Below, in pieces: positions 8,756-17,727 of a DNA stretch of 64,000 nucleotides. Position 1 is the stretch's first letter, and every line of letters begins with the position of its first letter. Both the position numbers and the translations under genes were made by a program. Under the pieces are notes generated by a model. The model did not search any database. It saw nothing but the letters and a program-made list of their open reading frames with translations, and was not told where the DNA came from. Origin of the DNA: Amycolatopsis acididurans (GTDB lineage Bacteria > Actinomycetota > Actinomycetes > Mycobacteriales > Pseudonocardiaceae). The stretch is from positions 372,001 through 436,000 of the forward strand of contig NZ_JAAXLS010000002.1 of the NCBI RefSeq assembly GCF_012328925.1, given 5' to 3'.

Positions 8756-9400
8756 CCTTCAATCTCCCTTCTCCTCGCCCAGGTTGCGCCGCTGCCGCCG
8801 GTCACGCCAGGCGGAGGCAAGCCGGGAGTGTGGCTGCCGCCGACGTGTCCGATCCGGACTTCGTCGCCCCTGTCTCGGCCACGTCACCGCCACCTGTAGC
8901 CGGGTCGAACTGCTTCAGCCGCGGCGGCTCGACCCGAAGGCGCCGATCCCCCACCTCAGATCTGACGAGGGCCGCGCTAGCTGACCGGGGCACACCTCCG
9001 CGACGCCAACCTCCACGACGTCATCGCCGACCACACCACGGCCTGTCGCACTGTCGCACTGTCGCATAAGGACAATTCAGGTGTTCCGCGATCGAGGAAA
9101 TCCCTGTGTGGAGACCTTTCCGTGGAGGTAGCAGCAGGCACTGTTTCCCGCCCTCGGCAAAGGTTTTCGGCGATTCCGTAGGCAAGCTGGGCGGCAACCG
9201 TCGGTGGAGTCGCGCCCGCTGTTGCCTCACCAAGCCCGCCCACGAACGGTGGGAACGGTGCGGGCCACAGCGGTCAATGCACCGGACCGGCGGCCGACCG
9301 TCCCACGTCGTGCCAGAGCCCAGGCGGAGTCAGCGGCCGCTGAGAGGCCGCTGCTACGAAGCGCATTCCGGCCACATCTGCGAGATGCTGCCGTAACGGG
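8756..9400. other. Stretch without a convincing gene; possible pentapeptide-repeat remnant
   Basis: No frame in this 645-bp stretch looks like a real gene. Around 8958-9040 two adjacent frames together read DLTRAALAD and LTGAHLRDANLHD, which resembles pentapeptide repeats (A-D/N-L-x-x) broken by a frameshift and a TAG at 8978-8980. A short tandem repeat follows at 9043-9066. I read the stretch as decayed coding sequence, with low certainty. Confidence 0.35.
9043..9066. repeat. Three tandem copies of an 8-bp unit
   Basis: The unit CTGTCGCA occurs three times head to tail without interruption. It sits in the non-coding, decayed stretch upstream of the amidohydrolase and has no evident function. 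Slippage at such a repeat could have helped break the former reading frame. Confidence 0.8.
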
Positions 9401-9829
9401 TCAGGGGCGCCAGTCCACGAAGCGGCCGACGGCGGCGAAGGCGGCCAGCAGCAGCAGGAGCACGTTGGCCGGCAACGGTCGACGTTCGTCGCGGACCAGG
9501 TGCACCCGTAGCGCGCCGATCTGCACGACGACCAAGCCTGCTGCGGCGATCGGCGTGAGAATCGGCGCGATCCCGGTCAGCCAGGGCAGGATCACGCCGA
9601 GCGCGCCGAGGATCTCCACCAGGCCGACCGCTTTGACCCCGGCATCGGACGAGTCCTTCATCCAGTCCAGATTGCCCGTCGCGACCAGTTCCTCGCGCCG
9701 CCGCACCACCTTGAGCCCGCCCGCGGCGAGGTAGACCAGGGCGAGCAGGCCCTGGACGAGCCGACCTCGCTGGGCCGGACATTGGTGCCGCTGGTGATGG
9801 CACTCGCCGACTGGGCTATGGCCAACCAC
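9401..9829 (-). CDS. DoxX-like membrane protein, probably 5'-truncated
   Basis: From about 9760 downward the frame encodes a DoxX-family protein: VQGLLALVYLAAGGLKV, then LVEILGALGVILPWLTGIAPILTPIAAAGLVVVQIG and a last hydrophobic helix ending GRFVDWRP. Four membrane helices are expected and all are mostly present. The first few conserved residues and a start codon are missing; upstream of 9760 the frame continues only by chance (CHHQRHQCPAQRG) into sequence that on the plus strand looks like the 3' end of another gene. Family members are small membrane proteins linked to quinone or thiol redox. It may be an inactive remnant. Confidence 0.6.
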   Translation of the reverse strand: MVGHSPVGECHHQRHQCPAQRGRLVQGLLALVYLAAGGLKVVRRREELVATGNLDWMKDSSDAGVKAVGLVEILGALGVILPWLTGIAPILTPIAAAGLVVVQIGALRVHLVRDERRPLPANVLLLLLAAFAAVGRFVDWRP

Positions 9830-10488
9830 GAACAGATCAACGCCAACCGCGCCTGGTCAGGTCGGCCCTGACCGAAGCGGAATGGCGCCGAAGACTGCGC
9901 CCGGTTCATCGTCAAGACCTCGCAGTCACCCCATGCGTCGTTGTGTTTTTCAAATGGAGCGGGCTGAGATCGGAACCAAGCATGTGAATATCTGTTCGCA
10001 TAAAACCCAAGCTGTATATATCGTTATACGCCGGTCCTACGCGACCAGGAGGATGTTAAGTCACAAGGACGAATCACGACGCGAGGAGTGCTGGTCGGCC
10101 TCCCGGCCGGATCGGATCAGCGGAGTGACCGGCGTCGCGCGAACACCTGTCCGTACCGCGCTGTTGGCACTCGGTTTCCCTTAATTCCTCGCCGTTGTCC
10201 TCAGCGTCACGGGGTGAGCAACCCAGCGCAATGATTCTTTCTCATCGGCTACGCCGACCTGTGCACCGACGAGAAAGGCGTCACCGCCATCGAGGTCCAA
10301 CGCCAGGAGCGGGTCGCCGATCGGTTGTTCATCCTCACTCACTCGACCGGCCGAGGAAGTACTACCTCGAGGCCGCACTTGTTGCCACGGAATCGGCAGG
10401 GAGTGATAGACCGGCCCCCACGGCGCGACCTCCCGGCGTAGCGTGAACTGGTCTTGCACTGTTGGGAACCGCGATCGCGGGAGCGGGT
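9830..10488. other. Intergenic stretch with AT-rich patch and gene fragments
   Basis: No complete gene is seen. Bases 9940-10080 are clearly poorer in GC than the rest of the window (for example tgtatatatcgttatacg at 10012-10029), which suggests foreign or decayed DNA. On the plus strand near 10240-10340 one frame reads IGYADLCTDEKGVTAIEVQ and QERVADRLF, which looks like a piece of a coding region but has no start and runs into unrelated sequence. The final part before 10489 must hold the promoter of the MFS gene; no clear -35/-10 pair was recognised. Confidence 0.45.
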
Positions 10489-12006
10489 ATGGACACATCC
10501 AGCACTGCACGTGTGGACAAGCTCGATCGTGAGGTCATCGTGACCGGGCTCGTCGTGGTGAGCGGCCTGATCATGGTGGTGCTCGACACAACCATCGTCA
10601 ACGTCGCGCTCGAAACGGTGGCCCGCCAGCTCGACGCGCCGCTGTCGACGGCGCAGTGGGTGGTGACCGGCTACCTGCTGGCGGTGGGCCTGGTCGTCCC
10701 GCTCACCGGGTGGGCCATGGACCGCTTCGGCACCAAACCGGTCTGGATCGTGTCCGTGGTGCTCTTCGCCGCGGGCTCGGCTCTGTGCGCGGCCGCGTGG
10801 TCCATGCAGAGCCTGATCGCCTTCCGCATCATCCAAGGGCTCGGTGGCGGCATGCTGCTACCGGGCGGACAGACGATCATCACCAGGGCCGCCGGACCAC
10901 AACGGCTCGGACGCGCGATGGCCATCCTCGGCGTCCCGATGCTGCTCGGCCCGGTCTTCGGCCCGGTGCTGGGCGGACTGCTCGTCGAGTACACCAGCTG
11001 GCACTGGATCTTCCTCGTGAACGTGCCGGTCGCCGCCGTCGCCATCGGGCTTGCCGTGTGGAAGCTACCCAGCGGGGCCGCCGCCGCGGACTCCGGCCGG
11101 ATCGACGCGCGCGGTCTCATCCTGCTCTCCGGCAGCCTTGTCGTGCTGCTCTACGGCCTCTCCCAGGCCAGCTCGCAGGGCGGATTCGGCTCCTGGAGCG
11201 TGCTCGCCTGGCTCGTGGCCGGCGTGGCCGGCCTCGCCCTCTACACCTGGCACAGCCTGCGCCGAGGCCCGTCCTCCCTCATCGACGTGCGGCTGTTCAC
11301 CAACCGCTACTTCGCCAGCGGCTCCGTGATGATCTTCCTCGTGGCCATCGCGCTGTTCGGCAGCCTGCTGCTCCTGCCGCTCTACTACCAGGTCGTGCGC
11401 GGTCAAGGAGCTCTCCAAGCCGGCCTGCTGCTCGCCCCGCAAGGCCTCGGCGCCGTGGTGGCGATACCGCTCGCCGGCAGACTGACCGACCGGGTCGGCG
11501 CAGGCTACGTCGTGCCAGTCGGCGTCCTGCTCGCGCTACTGGGCACCGCGCCGCTGACACACGTCGGCCCCGCCACCTCCTACGCCTGGCTGGGCGGCGC
11601 ACTGTTCGTGCGCGGCATGGGTCTCGGGGCCGTCATGATGCCGACCTTCGCCGCGGCCTACGCCCGCCTCGACCAGCGCGCCGTATCCCGCGCCGCCCCC
11701 ACACTCACGGCCATCCAGCAGATCGGCGCGTCACTCGGCAGCGCGCTGCTCGTGACAGCCCTGACCCAGCGACTCACCCACCTGCTCACCGGCCGCGGCA
11801 TCCCGGCCACCGGCACCGGCGCCAACCAGATAGTGTCCCTGCCGCCCCGAGCCAGAGCCACCGTCGGCCCGATCCTCGCCGAGGCGTTCGGTTTCGCGTT
11901 CTGGGTCGCGTTCGCCATGACAGCGGCTTTGATCATCCCCGCGCTCCTGCTCCCCCGGCACCCGACGCGCGCCCCAACCCCGGACACGGCAGCGCACCGG
12001 ACCTGA
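10489..12006 (+). CDS. MFS transporter, DHA2 (EmrB/QacA-like) drug exporter family
   Basis: A 505-residue transporter with 13-14 predicted membrane helices. DHA2 hallmarks are VVLDTTIVNVALETV in helix 1, WVVTGYLLAVGLVVPLTGW, the loop motif DRFGTKPVW, RIIQGLGGG and the motif C-like GVPMLLGPVFGPVLGGLL. Such proteins export drugs or metabolites using the proton gradient. The frame is open from a TTG at 10462, but ATG 10489 with GGGAG five bases upstream is the better start. It stands alone between a decayed stretch and the unknown gene pair. Substrate unknown. Confidence 0.9.
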   Translation: MDTSSTARVDKLDREVIVTGLVVVSGLIMVVLDTTIVNVALETVARQLDAPLSTAQWVVTGYLLAVGLVVPLTGWAMDRFGTKPVWIVSVVLFAAGSALCAAAWSMQSLIAFRIIQGLGGGMLLPGGQTIITRAAGPQRLGRAMAILGVPMLLGPVFGPVLGGLLVEYTSWHWIFLVNVPVAAVAIGLAVWKLPSGAAAADSGRIDARGLILLSGSLVVLLYGLSQASSQGGFGSWSVLAWLVAGVAGLALYTWHSLRRGPSSLIDVRLFTNRYFASGSVMIFLVAIALFGSLLLLPLYYQVVRGQGALQAGLLLAPQGLGAVVAIPLAGRLTDRVGAGYVVPVGVLLALLGTAPLTHVGPATSYAWLGGALFVRGMGLGAVMMPTFAAAYARLDQRAVSRAAPTLTAIQQIGASLGSALLVTALTQRLTHLLTGRGIPATGTGANQIVSLPPRARATVGPILAEAFGFAFWVAFAMTAALIIPALLLPRHPTRAPTPDTAAHRT

Positions 12007-12160
12007 CAGACCGCGCCCATGTCCTTTACCGACATGCACGTCCAACCCCCGATGACGATCCGGACCACGCCGCACCCGCACACGAGGGGGCTTTCTGCCC
12101 TACTTCGAGACCGTTGTCCGTGCGAGCGTGCGGTCATCACCGGCTTCGAAGGGGTGGGGT

Positions 12161-14689
12161 ATGCCAGCCTACGACGAATTTGCGGGGGCCCTACCGTACG
12201 CCAGCGAGATGTTCGGGGTGTACCAACCACTTCTCGGCTGGAAGTCCCGTCTGAAAGTCGAGCGGTTCCAAGCCGCGGTCGTGGCCGACTACGTCGCGCT
12301 TCTGGCCCGGGATTGGCAGTCGCCGGGGCTTCGTGGTCAGTTCGCTCCCGGGCCGCCGGTGACGCGACCGTGGCCCCAGTTCGCTGTCCCACCGGCGAAC
12401 TGGCTCGATACAGAGATGGCGGTCGCGCTGCGGGCGAAGGCTGCGGAGGCGGTAGGAGACGGCAACGGAGCTCTCAGCGCCGAGACGTGGCGGAATCTCC
12501 TCGCGCCGGAGCAGGTCGAGAACGTCTTCGCGTCGGTACGGGCCGAGGGCCGGCTCGACGAGCTCGCGCAGGTGCGCGAGGCTGAAGCCTGCCGGAAGCT
12601 CGTCTGGATCGGGAAACACCATCCCGGGCTGGCGGAGGATCTCCTCGCGGGCCGGCGGCGTGCACCGGACACACTGGAGAAGTTCATCGATCCGGTGCCC
12701 GATCTCGCCGACCTGAGCCTGGCGGTACTCTCGCCGCTCGGGCTTGTGCATCTCTACCGTGAGTACTTCTTCGAATTCGCGACGTTCCTCGGCCCTCCCG
12801 TGGGGCACGTGTGGATCAGCCCCGGCGGCACCGTGGAGTTGGTCGAGGCCAACACGCGGCGGCGGCTCGTCGAACGCACAATAGAGACTCTGGCGGAGAC
12901 CGTCACCAAGAGCGAGGTCGCGACGACGGAGCAGGACGAGATCGCCGACGCGGTCCGGGAGGAGAACTCGCAGGACCTCCGGTTCGGAGTGACGGTGAGC
13001 GGCGGCTGGAACATCGGCGTCGCGCACGCCGAGGGGAACGTCAGTTTCGGCTTGGACACCAGCCACAAGGCCGCCGAAGAGAGCACGCACAAACACCTGC
13101 GGGAGCAGAGCGAGAAGCTTTCCACGGAGATCCGCCGCAATTTCAAGACCAGTTTCCACCTGGCCGAGGAAACCACCGACACGTCCAGCCGGAAGTACGT
13201 CGTCGAGAACAAGAGCGACAAGCTCGTCAACTATGAGCTGCGGCGCAAGATGCGCAAGGTGGGCGTGCAGGTGCAACACGTTTCGAGCCAATTGTGCTGG
13301 GAGGTGTATGTCGACGAGCCCGGCGCCGACCTCGGCCTCGCCGAGCTCGTGCATGTCGCCAAGCGCGGCGACGCGGGTGGCGAGGTGCAGCCACCGGCGA
13401 CACCGGTCGACCCTCCGCCGAAATCGTCCCCCCTCGCCGTTCGCTTCGATTTCGAGGGCTTTCCGCCCCGCGACCCGGATGACGCGACCTACGCCGACGG
13501 GGTGGCCAACAAGGGAAATCCGCTGCTCGAACGGCGGATCCGGTGGGAGCGGACCTTCACGGCCAAAGCGCCGGAGGCGGGTTACCAGCTCGCCGCCGTC
13601 GCCGTCACCTCCGTCGAGCGCGTGGACCCCGACCACGATCCCGCCTCGATCGTCGTACCCGAATTCGTCGTGGAGACTTCCAGCACCAACGTGTTCACCC
13701 TCAGACTCCGTCAAGTGAACTTCCAGGAGCAGCCCGCGCTGATGTTCGCGCTGGACCTGCTGTGGGAGGCCCCTGCCCTGACCAAGGCGGCGCAGGCCCG
13801 CTACGACGCGCAGGAGGCGCAGTTCCTCGCCAAACTGCAGCGGCAGGAAAAAGACGAGTACGTGACCGCCGTCCGGGAGCGCGTCAAGCTCGCCAGCGGC
13901 ATCCGAGCCCGGCCGAGCGACGACCTCCGAGAGGAGGAACGCATCGTCGTCTTCCGCCGCCTGGTCTCCCAGTTGCTGGCCGTGGGCGGAACCGGAGCGT
14001 CCTACCAGGTCAGGGTCGAATGGCTGCGCCGCCTCTTCGATCTCGACAAGATGCTGTACTTCGTCGCGCCGGAGTGGTGGCGCGCGCGCCGCCGCTACCA
14101 GCCGCAGATGCAGTTCACCCGCAAGGTGCACGACCCGGTCGAGAACGTCGACCTCCCGGCTCCGACGGTGCTGGGCGAGGACGAGGTCGTCGGCTGGGGT
14201 GGCGCGGGGGACAAGAACCGCGCCAACTACCTGATCACCGAGGAATCCGAGCCCGCCCGTCTGGGCAGCTCTCTCGGCTGGCTGCTCCAGCTCGACGGCG
14301 ATACCCGCCGCAACGCCTTCCTCAACTCCCCCTGGGTGAAGGCAGTCCTGCCCATCCGGCCCCACCGCGAACGGGAAGCCTTGCGGTGGTTGCAGCTCGC
14401 ACAGGTGGAGGGAGTCACCGGGCTCGACGCGCCGTACGTCGGCGACGAGCCGGAGCTGCAGGGCCTGACAATCCGCCAGGCGCTGGAAGCGCTCGCCGAC
14501 GACGTCGCGGAGCGCAACACGCTGGAGGCCACCCTAGGCACCGAGAAGGTCTTCGAAAAGGGATTCGACCCACTGGAAGGAGGGTTCCGTGCCACCGAGC
14601 AGCCCTACGAAGTCTTCGACCAGTGGATCGAGGTCCTGCCGACCGAACAGGTCGCGGCGCTGGAGTACGACCCGGCCGCGCACTTGTAG
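12161..14689 (+). CDS. Large protein of unknown function, paired with an M14-like carboxypeptidase
   Basis: I do not recognise a family for this 842-residue protein. It has no signal peptide or membrane helix. Seen: a helical N-terminal third; a segment around residues 240-375 rich in charged and Ser/Thr residues (HAEGNVSFGLDTSHKAAEES, then RRNFKTSF, TTDTSSRKYVVEN, LVNYELRRKM) that alternates beta-like and coiled-coil-like stretches; a proline linker near 410-425 (PPATPVDPPPKSS); a beta-rich middle; and a helical region from about 530 on (AQARYDAQEAQFLAKLQRQ). ATG 12161 follows a GAAGGGG site. The next gene starts 31 bp downstream, so the two are probably co-expressed. A structural, shell-like or secreted-particle role is possible but unproven. 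Confidence 0.7.
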   Translation: MPAYDEFAGALPYASEMFGVYQPLLGWKSRLKVERFQAAVVADYVALLARDWQSPGLRGQFAPGPPVTRPWPQFAVPPANWLDTEMAVALRAKAAEAVGDGNGALSAETWRNLLAPEQVENVFASVRAEGRLDELAQVREAEACRKLVWIGKHHPGLAEDLLAGRRRAPDTLEKFIDPVPDLADLSLAVLSPLGLVHLYREYFFEFATFLGPPVGHVWISPGGTVELVEANTRRRLVERTIETLAETVTKSEVATTEQDEIADAVREENSQDLRFGVTVSGGWNIGVAHAEGNVSFGLDTSHKAAEESTHKHLREQSEKLSTEIRRNFKTSFHLAEETTDTSSRKYVVENKSDKLVNYELRRKMRKVGVQVQHVSSQLCWEVYVDEPGADLGLAELVHVAKRGDAGGEVQPPATPVDPPPKSSPLAVRFDFEGFPPRDPDDATYADGVANKGNPLLERRIRWERTFTAKAPEAGYQLAAVAVTSVERVDPDHDPASIVVPEFVVETSSTNVFTLRLRQVNFQEQPALMFALDLLWEAPALTKAAQARYDAQEAQFLAKLQRQEKDEYVTAVRERVKLASGIRARPSDDLREEERIVVFRRLVSQLLAVGGTGASYQVRVEWLRRLFDLDKMLYFVAPEWWRARRRYQPQMQFTRKVHDPVENVDLPAPTVLGEDEVVGWGGAGDKNRANYLITEESEPARLGSSLGWLLQLDGDTRRNAFLNSPWVKAVLPIRPHREREALRWLQLAQVEGVTGLDAPYVGDEPELQGLTIRQALEALADDVAERNTLEATLGTEKVFEKGFDPLEGGFRATEQPYEVFDQWIEVLPTEQVAALEYDPAAHL

Positions 14690-14719
14690 CCGACGCCGCG
14701 TCGCCGGAATCAGCCGCCG

Positions 14720-15880
14720 GTGGCCGGCATGCTGAGCCTTGTCGCCCACGAGTTCAGCGGCTCGTCCGCGCAGTTCGTGATCGTGGTCGCCGGCATCCAC
14801 GCCAGCGAGCAAAGCGGCGTGGAGGTCGCGCGCTGGATCGGCGCCAAGCTCGACGGCCGGGAGAAGCCGACCAGGTTCGGCGCCATCATCGTGCCCGAGT
14901 TGTTCCCGAGACGCGGCGAGCAAGCCCGCACCGCCGAGTGGAAGACAGGCAGCGCCGCCGCGTTCCGCGAGATCGTCCAGGGCCGCAAGACGATCTACCC
15001 GAACAGGCAGTTCCCGCCGCCAGGACGGTCGCTGGAGTTCCTCCGCGACGGGTACTTGAAGGACCTCCAAGGCCGCGACATCAAGATCGGCCGCGAGCGT
15101 GTCCCGCTGCTGGCCGAGGCCCGGTACCTCATCCGGCTCATCGAGGCCGTCAAACCCATCCGCATCGTGAGCATCCACGGCATGCGGCCGAGAACGAAGA
15201 ATGATCTCAAGAACGCGGCCGCCCACAAGATCATCGATATGACCGACGCGCAGATCAGCAAATGGGAAGGCACGGCCGTCAAGGGCGTCAACTTCCCCGG
15301 CATCTTCGTCGACCCCCGCTACCGATTGGATCCCAAACACCGTGGATTCGATGTCGAGGACTCCAAGTTCGATCTCGCGCTCGACCCGGCCTTTCCCAAG
15401 ATCGGCGGCAAGAAGCGGTGCGACTCGGCCCGGTCCGACGACGGCCGCGAAGACGACATGCTCGCCATCGGCGCGGCCGGCGCCGTCTCGGACATCTCGC
15501 TGGTCCCCGGAAATCACGTCAAAGAGTCGGTCCCGGTCGTGCACTATGCAAAGGAAGGCGCCACGCCGAACGCGTTCTCGCTGGGTGACTGGGCACCGGT
15601 GGACGTAAGCCCTGGAAAAGGCATGCCAGGATCCCGGCGAGGTGCCCCGGTGTTCACCGTGGAAGTGAAGGGAAACCAGGAAAGCTGGGCATTTCTCGAC
15701 GGCGTTCAGGTGATGTCCGAGCAGGGCGAGCCACTGACGCGACGACCCACGCCTGCGCAACGAGCAACCGGGCATAAGGGCGCCAAATTCGAAAGGCCCC
15801 CGAAGTTCGACGCGAAACGGTCCCGTGATCTGCAGGCCTACGCGCAGGCGATCATCGACACCATTCTCGATCTGCCGTGA
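14720..15880 (+). CDS. M14-like zinc carboxypeptidase
   Basis: A 386-residue protein with the M14 metallocarboxypeptidase ligand pattern: GIHASE gives His27 and Glu30 (HxxE), IVSIHG gives His153, and PNRQFPPPG near residue 95 matches the family NRNFP segment that binds the substrate carboxylate. FTVEVKG, about 300 residues after the HxxE, can supply the catalytic Glu. There is no signal peptide, so it should act in the cytoplasm or be exported by another route. Start GTG 14720 or ATG 14729; both lack a strong ribosome site, which fits translational coupling to the 842-residue protein 31 bp upstream. The partner may be its substrate or scaffold. The substrate is unknown. Confidence 0.7.
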   Translation: MAGMLSLVAHEFSGSSAQFVIVVAGIHASEQSGVEVARWIGAKLDGREKPTRFGAIIVPELFPRRGEQARTAEWKTGSAAAFREIVQGRKTIYPNRQFPPPGRSLEFLRDGYLKDLQGRDIKIGRERVPLLAEARYLIRLIEAVKPIRIVSIHGMRPRTKNDLKNAAAHKIIDMTDAQISKWEGTAVKGVNFPGIFVDPRYRLDPKHRGFDVEDSKFDLALDPAFPKIGGKKRCDSARSDDGREDDMLAIGAAGAVSDISLVPGNHVKESVPVVHYAKEGATPNAFSLGDWAPVDVSPGKGMPGSRRGAPVFTVEVKGNQESWAFLDGVQVMSEQGEPLTRRPTPAQRATGHKGAKFERPPKFDAKRSRDLQAYAQAIIDTILDLP

Positions 15881-15929
15881 CGTGCAGAGGGTTTCCGCGC
15901 ACATCAGGCGCAGTCGATGTGACCCTCCC

Positions 15930-16280
15930 TCAGCGGACGAACACCACGAACACCACGACCGCCCCCACCACGGTCGCCACCACACCGACCACCGCGGGCA
16001 GCCAGTCCATCGGCAGCGGGCGACCGCGCCGCATCGCCCGCTGGACCTGCGCCCACCGGCGGTAGGACAGCGCCGCCAGCACCGTGCCCGTCACCGCGAG
16101 CAGCACCGCGAGCCCCGTGCGCAACCCCGCGACGGCGAACGGCGGCACCAGCTGGGTCAGCACCACCGCACCGGCCACGAGCGCCAGCGCCGTGCGCAGC
16201 CAGGCCAGGAAGGTTCGCTCGTTGGCGAGGGTGAACCGGTAATCCGGCTCCTCGCCCTCCTCATACCACCGTGGCCGCAT
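15930..16280 (-). CDS. DUF202 (YidH-like) small membrane protein
   Basis: A 116-residue protein with the DUF202 signature DYRFTLANERTFLAWLRTALAL followed by three hydrophobic helices and a basic RRWAQVQRAMRRGRPLP loop. Family members are small inner-membrane proteins of unclear role, often found as YidH/YidG pairs; here only one copy is present. It converges with the carboxypeptidase, whose end lies 49 bp away. Confidence 0.88.
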   Translation of the reverse strand: MRPRWYEEGEEPDYRFTLANERTFLAWLRTALALVAGAVVLTQLVPPFAVAGLRTGLAVLLAVTGTVLAALSYRRWAQVQRAMRRGRPLPMDWLPAVVGVVATVVGAVVVFVVFVR

Positions 16281-16403
16281 TCAGACTCCAGTGAGCCGGC
16301 GCAGCCGCGGGCTGTCACCGAAGCAGTTCGTGTGTTTCGCCTGGATATCCTACAGCTCCTCCTCCGGAGGGCAGGACCGTCGGACCCCGGGGGCATCGGC
16401 GTG

Positions 16404-17669
16404 CTACAGGCAGGCTCGCAGGATCCGGGCGAGGGCTTCGCGTGTGACGGGGCGGGGAACCACGCCGAGCTGCCGTGTCTGCCGCAGGGTGCCGTCGATC
16501 AGCGCCTCGACGTCGTCCTCGCCATAGCCGAACGCACGCAGGCGCGTCGGCATCTCGATGTCGGTCATCAGTTCACGCAGCACCGAAGGCAACACCTGTG
16601 CGCCGTCCGCGCGGCTGAAGGTTTCTCCGGTTAGCAGTTCGGCGGCCCGTAGATGCCGGTCGGGGCCGGCCGGGTAGGTCCACTCGAAGACGGCGGGCGC
16701 GGTGATGGCGACCGCTTGCCCGTGCGGCACCATCGGCATGGCCGGATATCCGGCGGGCTGATAGGCATCGACCATGCCTGCGATCGGGTAGGCGGCCGCA
16801 TGCGGCAGGTGGGTGCCCGCATTGCCGAACCCCGTGCCGGCGCAGGTCGACGCGAGCGCCATGTGGTAGCGCGCCTCGAGGTCACGGCCATTGAACACCG
16901 CCGCGCGAAGATAGCGCCCGACGAGCCGCAACGCCTGCTCGCACCACCCGTCGCTGATCGGGTTCGCACCGGAGAACGCAGGCCGCTTCCCGGCTTCGGC
17001 CGGGGCGGCACGGGTGTCGAATCGTATCGCGGTATAGGACTCCAGTGCGTGGCTGAGCACATCCATGCCGCTCGCCGCGGTGACTTCCGGCGGCAGCGAC
17101 ACCGTCACCTGCGGGTCGACGACCGCGAGCGCGGGGCGCAGCCAGGGGTGGCTGACGCCGGCCTTGATCCGCGCGCTGAGGAGATCGACGACGGCGATCG
17201 CGGTGGACTCCGAGCCGGTGCCGGCGGTGGTGGGCACGGCGATCAACGGCTTCAGCGGGGCTGGTGGCGCCTTGCCCGCCCCGACCGGCGGCGTCACGTA
17301 GTCCAGTAGGTCGCCACCGTGTGTGGCCAGCAGGTTGACCGCCTTCGCGGTGTCGATGGCCGATCCCCCGCCGACCGCGATGAGCCCGTCCCACGGTCGC
17401 TCGCGGGCACGGGAGACCGCGTCGGCGATGCTGACATCCGTGGGCTCGACCGCCACTCCGTCGAACACCTCGCACTTGACACCGCACGCCTGCACCGTGT
17501 CCCGCACCCGGTCGGGCACCCCGGTTTCGCGCACTCCTGCGTCGGTGACGAGCAGTACGTCGCGTAGTCCCAACGTGCGCGCGTCGAGCCCGATCTCGTC
17601 GAGCGCTGCGACACCGAACTTCAACGGCGGAGCCGCCCAGGTGAACACCCCATCGTTTCCGGCAACCAT
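16404..17669 (-). CDS. Iron-containing alcohol dehydrogenase, hydroxyacid-oxoacid transhydrogenase-like
   Basis: A 421-residue group III (iron) alcohol dehydrogenase. AVGGGSAIDTAKAVNLL binds the cofactor; iron ligands are Asp203 and His207 (MDVLSHAL), a His at 287/290 (THLPHAAAY) and His316 (VPHGQAV). The N-terminal FTWAAPPLKFG matches the segment conserved in hydroxyacid-oxoacid transhydrogenases (ADHFE1 type), which oxidise a hydroxy acid while reducing 2-oxoglutarate. GGAGG lies shortly upstream of ATG 17669. The gene is divergent from a short-chain dehydrogenase, with an operator-like element between them. In this setting a hydroxy-sulfonate or hydroxy acid is a plausible substrate, but that is inference. 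Confidence 0.85.
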   Translation of the reverse strand: MVAGNDGVFTWAAPPLKFGVAALDEIGLDARTLGLRDVLLVTDAGVRETGVPDRVRDTVQACGVKCEVFDGVAVEPTDVSIADAVSRARERPWDGLIAVGGGSAIDTAKAVNLLATHGGDLLDYVTPPVGAGKAPPAPLKPLIAVPTTAGTGSESTAIAVVDLLSARIKAGVSHPWLRPALAVVDPQVTVSLPPEVTAASGMDVLSHALESYTAIRFDTRAAPAEAGKRPAFSGANPISDGWCEQALRLVGRYLRAAVFNGRDLEARYHMALASTCAGTGFGNAGTHLPHAAAYPIAGMVDAYQPAGYPAMPMVPHGQAVAITAPAVFEWTYPAGPDRHLRAAELLTGETFSRADGAQVLPSVLRELMTDIEMPTRLRAFGYGEDDVEALIDGTLRQTRQLGVVPRPVTREALARILRACL

Positions 17670-17700
17670 AATCCGCGCCTCCGTTCCCCACGTGGCCTGC

Positions 17701-17715
17701 TATCACAATGTGGCA
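17701..17715. promoter_or_regulatory. Weak operator candidate between divergent dehydrogenase genes
   Basis: TATCA-CAATG-TGGCA fits TTCCA-N5-TGGAA with three mismatches and closely resembles the xsc operator read on the other strand (TTTCA-ATATG-TGGCA). It lies between the iron alcohol dehydrogenase and the short-chain dehydrogenase. Alone it would not be convincing; it is listed because stronger copies occur at five other promoters. Confidence 0.35.
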
Positions 17716-17727
17716 TACCATTTCAAA

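Noticed and set aside
9043-9066. Short tandem repeat as a CRISPR or phase-variation element
   Set aside because: Three 8-bp units without spacers are not a CRISPR, and no intact gene depends on the repeat.
9985-10100. AT-rich patch checked for a tRNA gene or attachment site
   Set aside because: No cloverleaf arms or CCA end could be drawn, and no repeated attachment core was seen.
12191-14365. A 724-residue open frame on the minus strand opposite the 842-residue protein
   Set aside because: Its composition (Leu, Arg, Val, His-rich) and lack of any motif fit a shadow frame; the plus-strand gene has a ribosome site and a coupled downstream gene.
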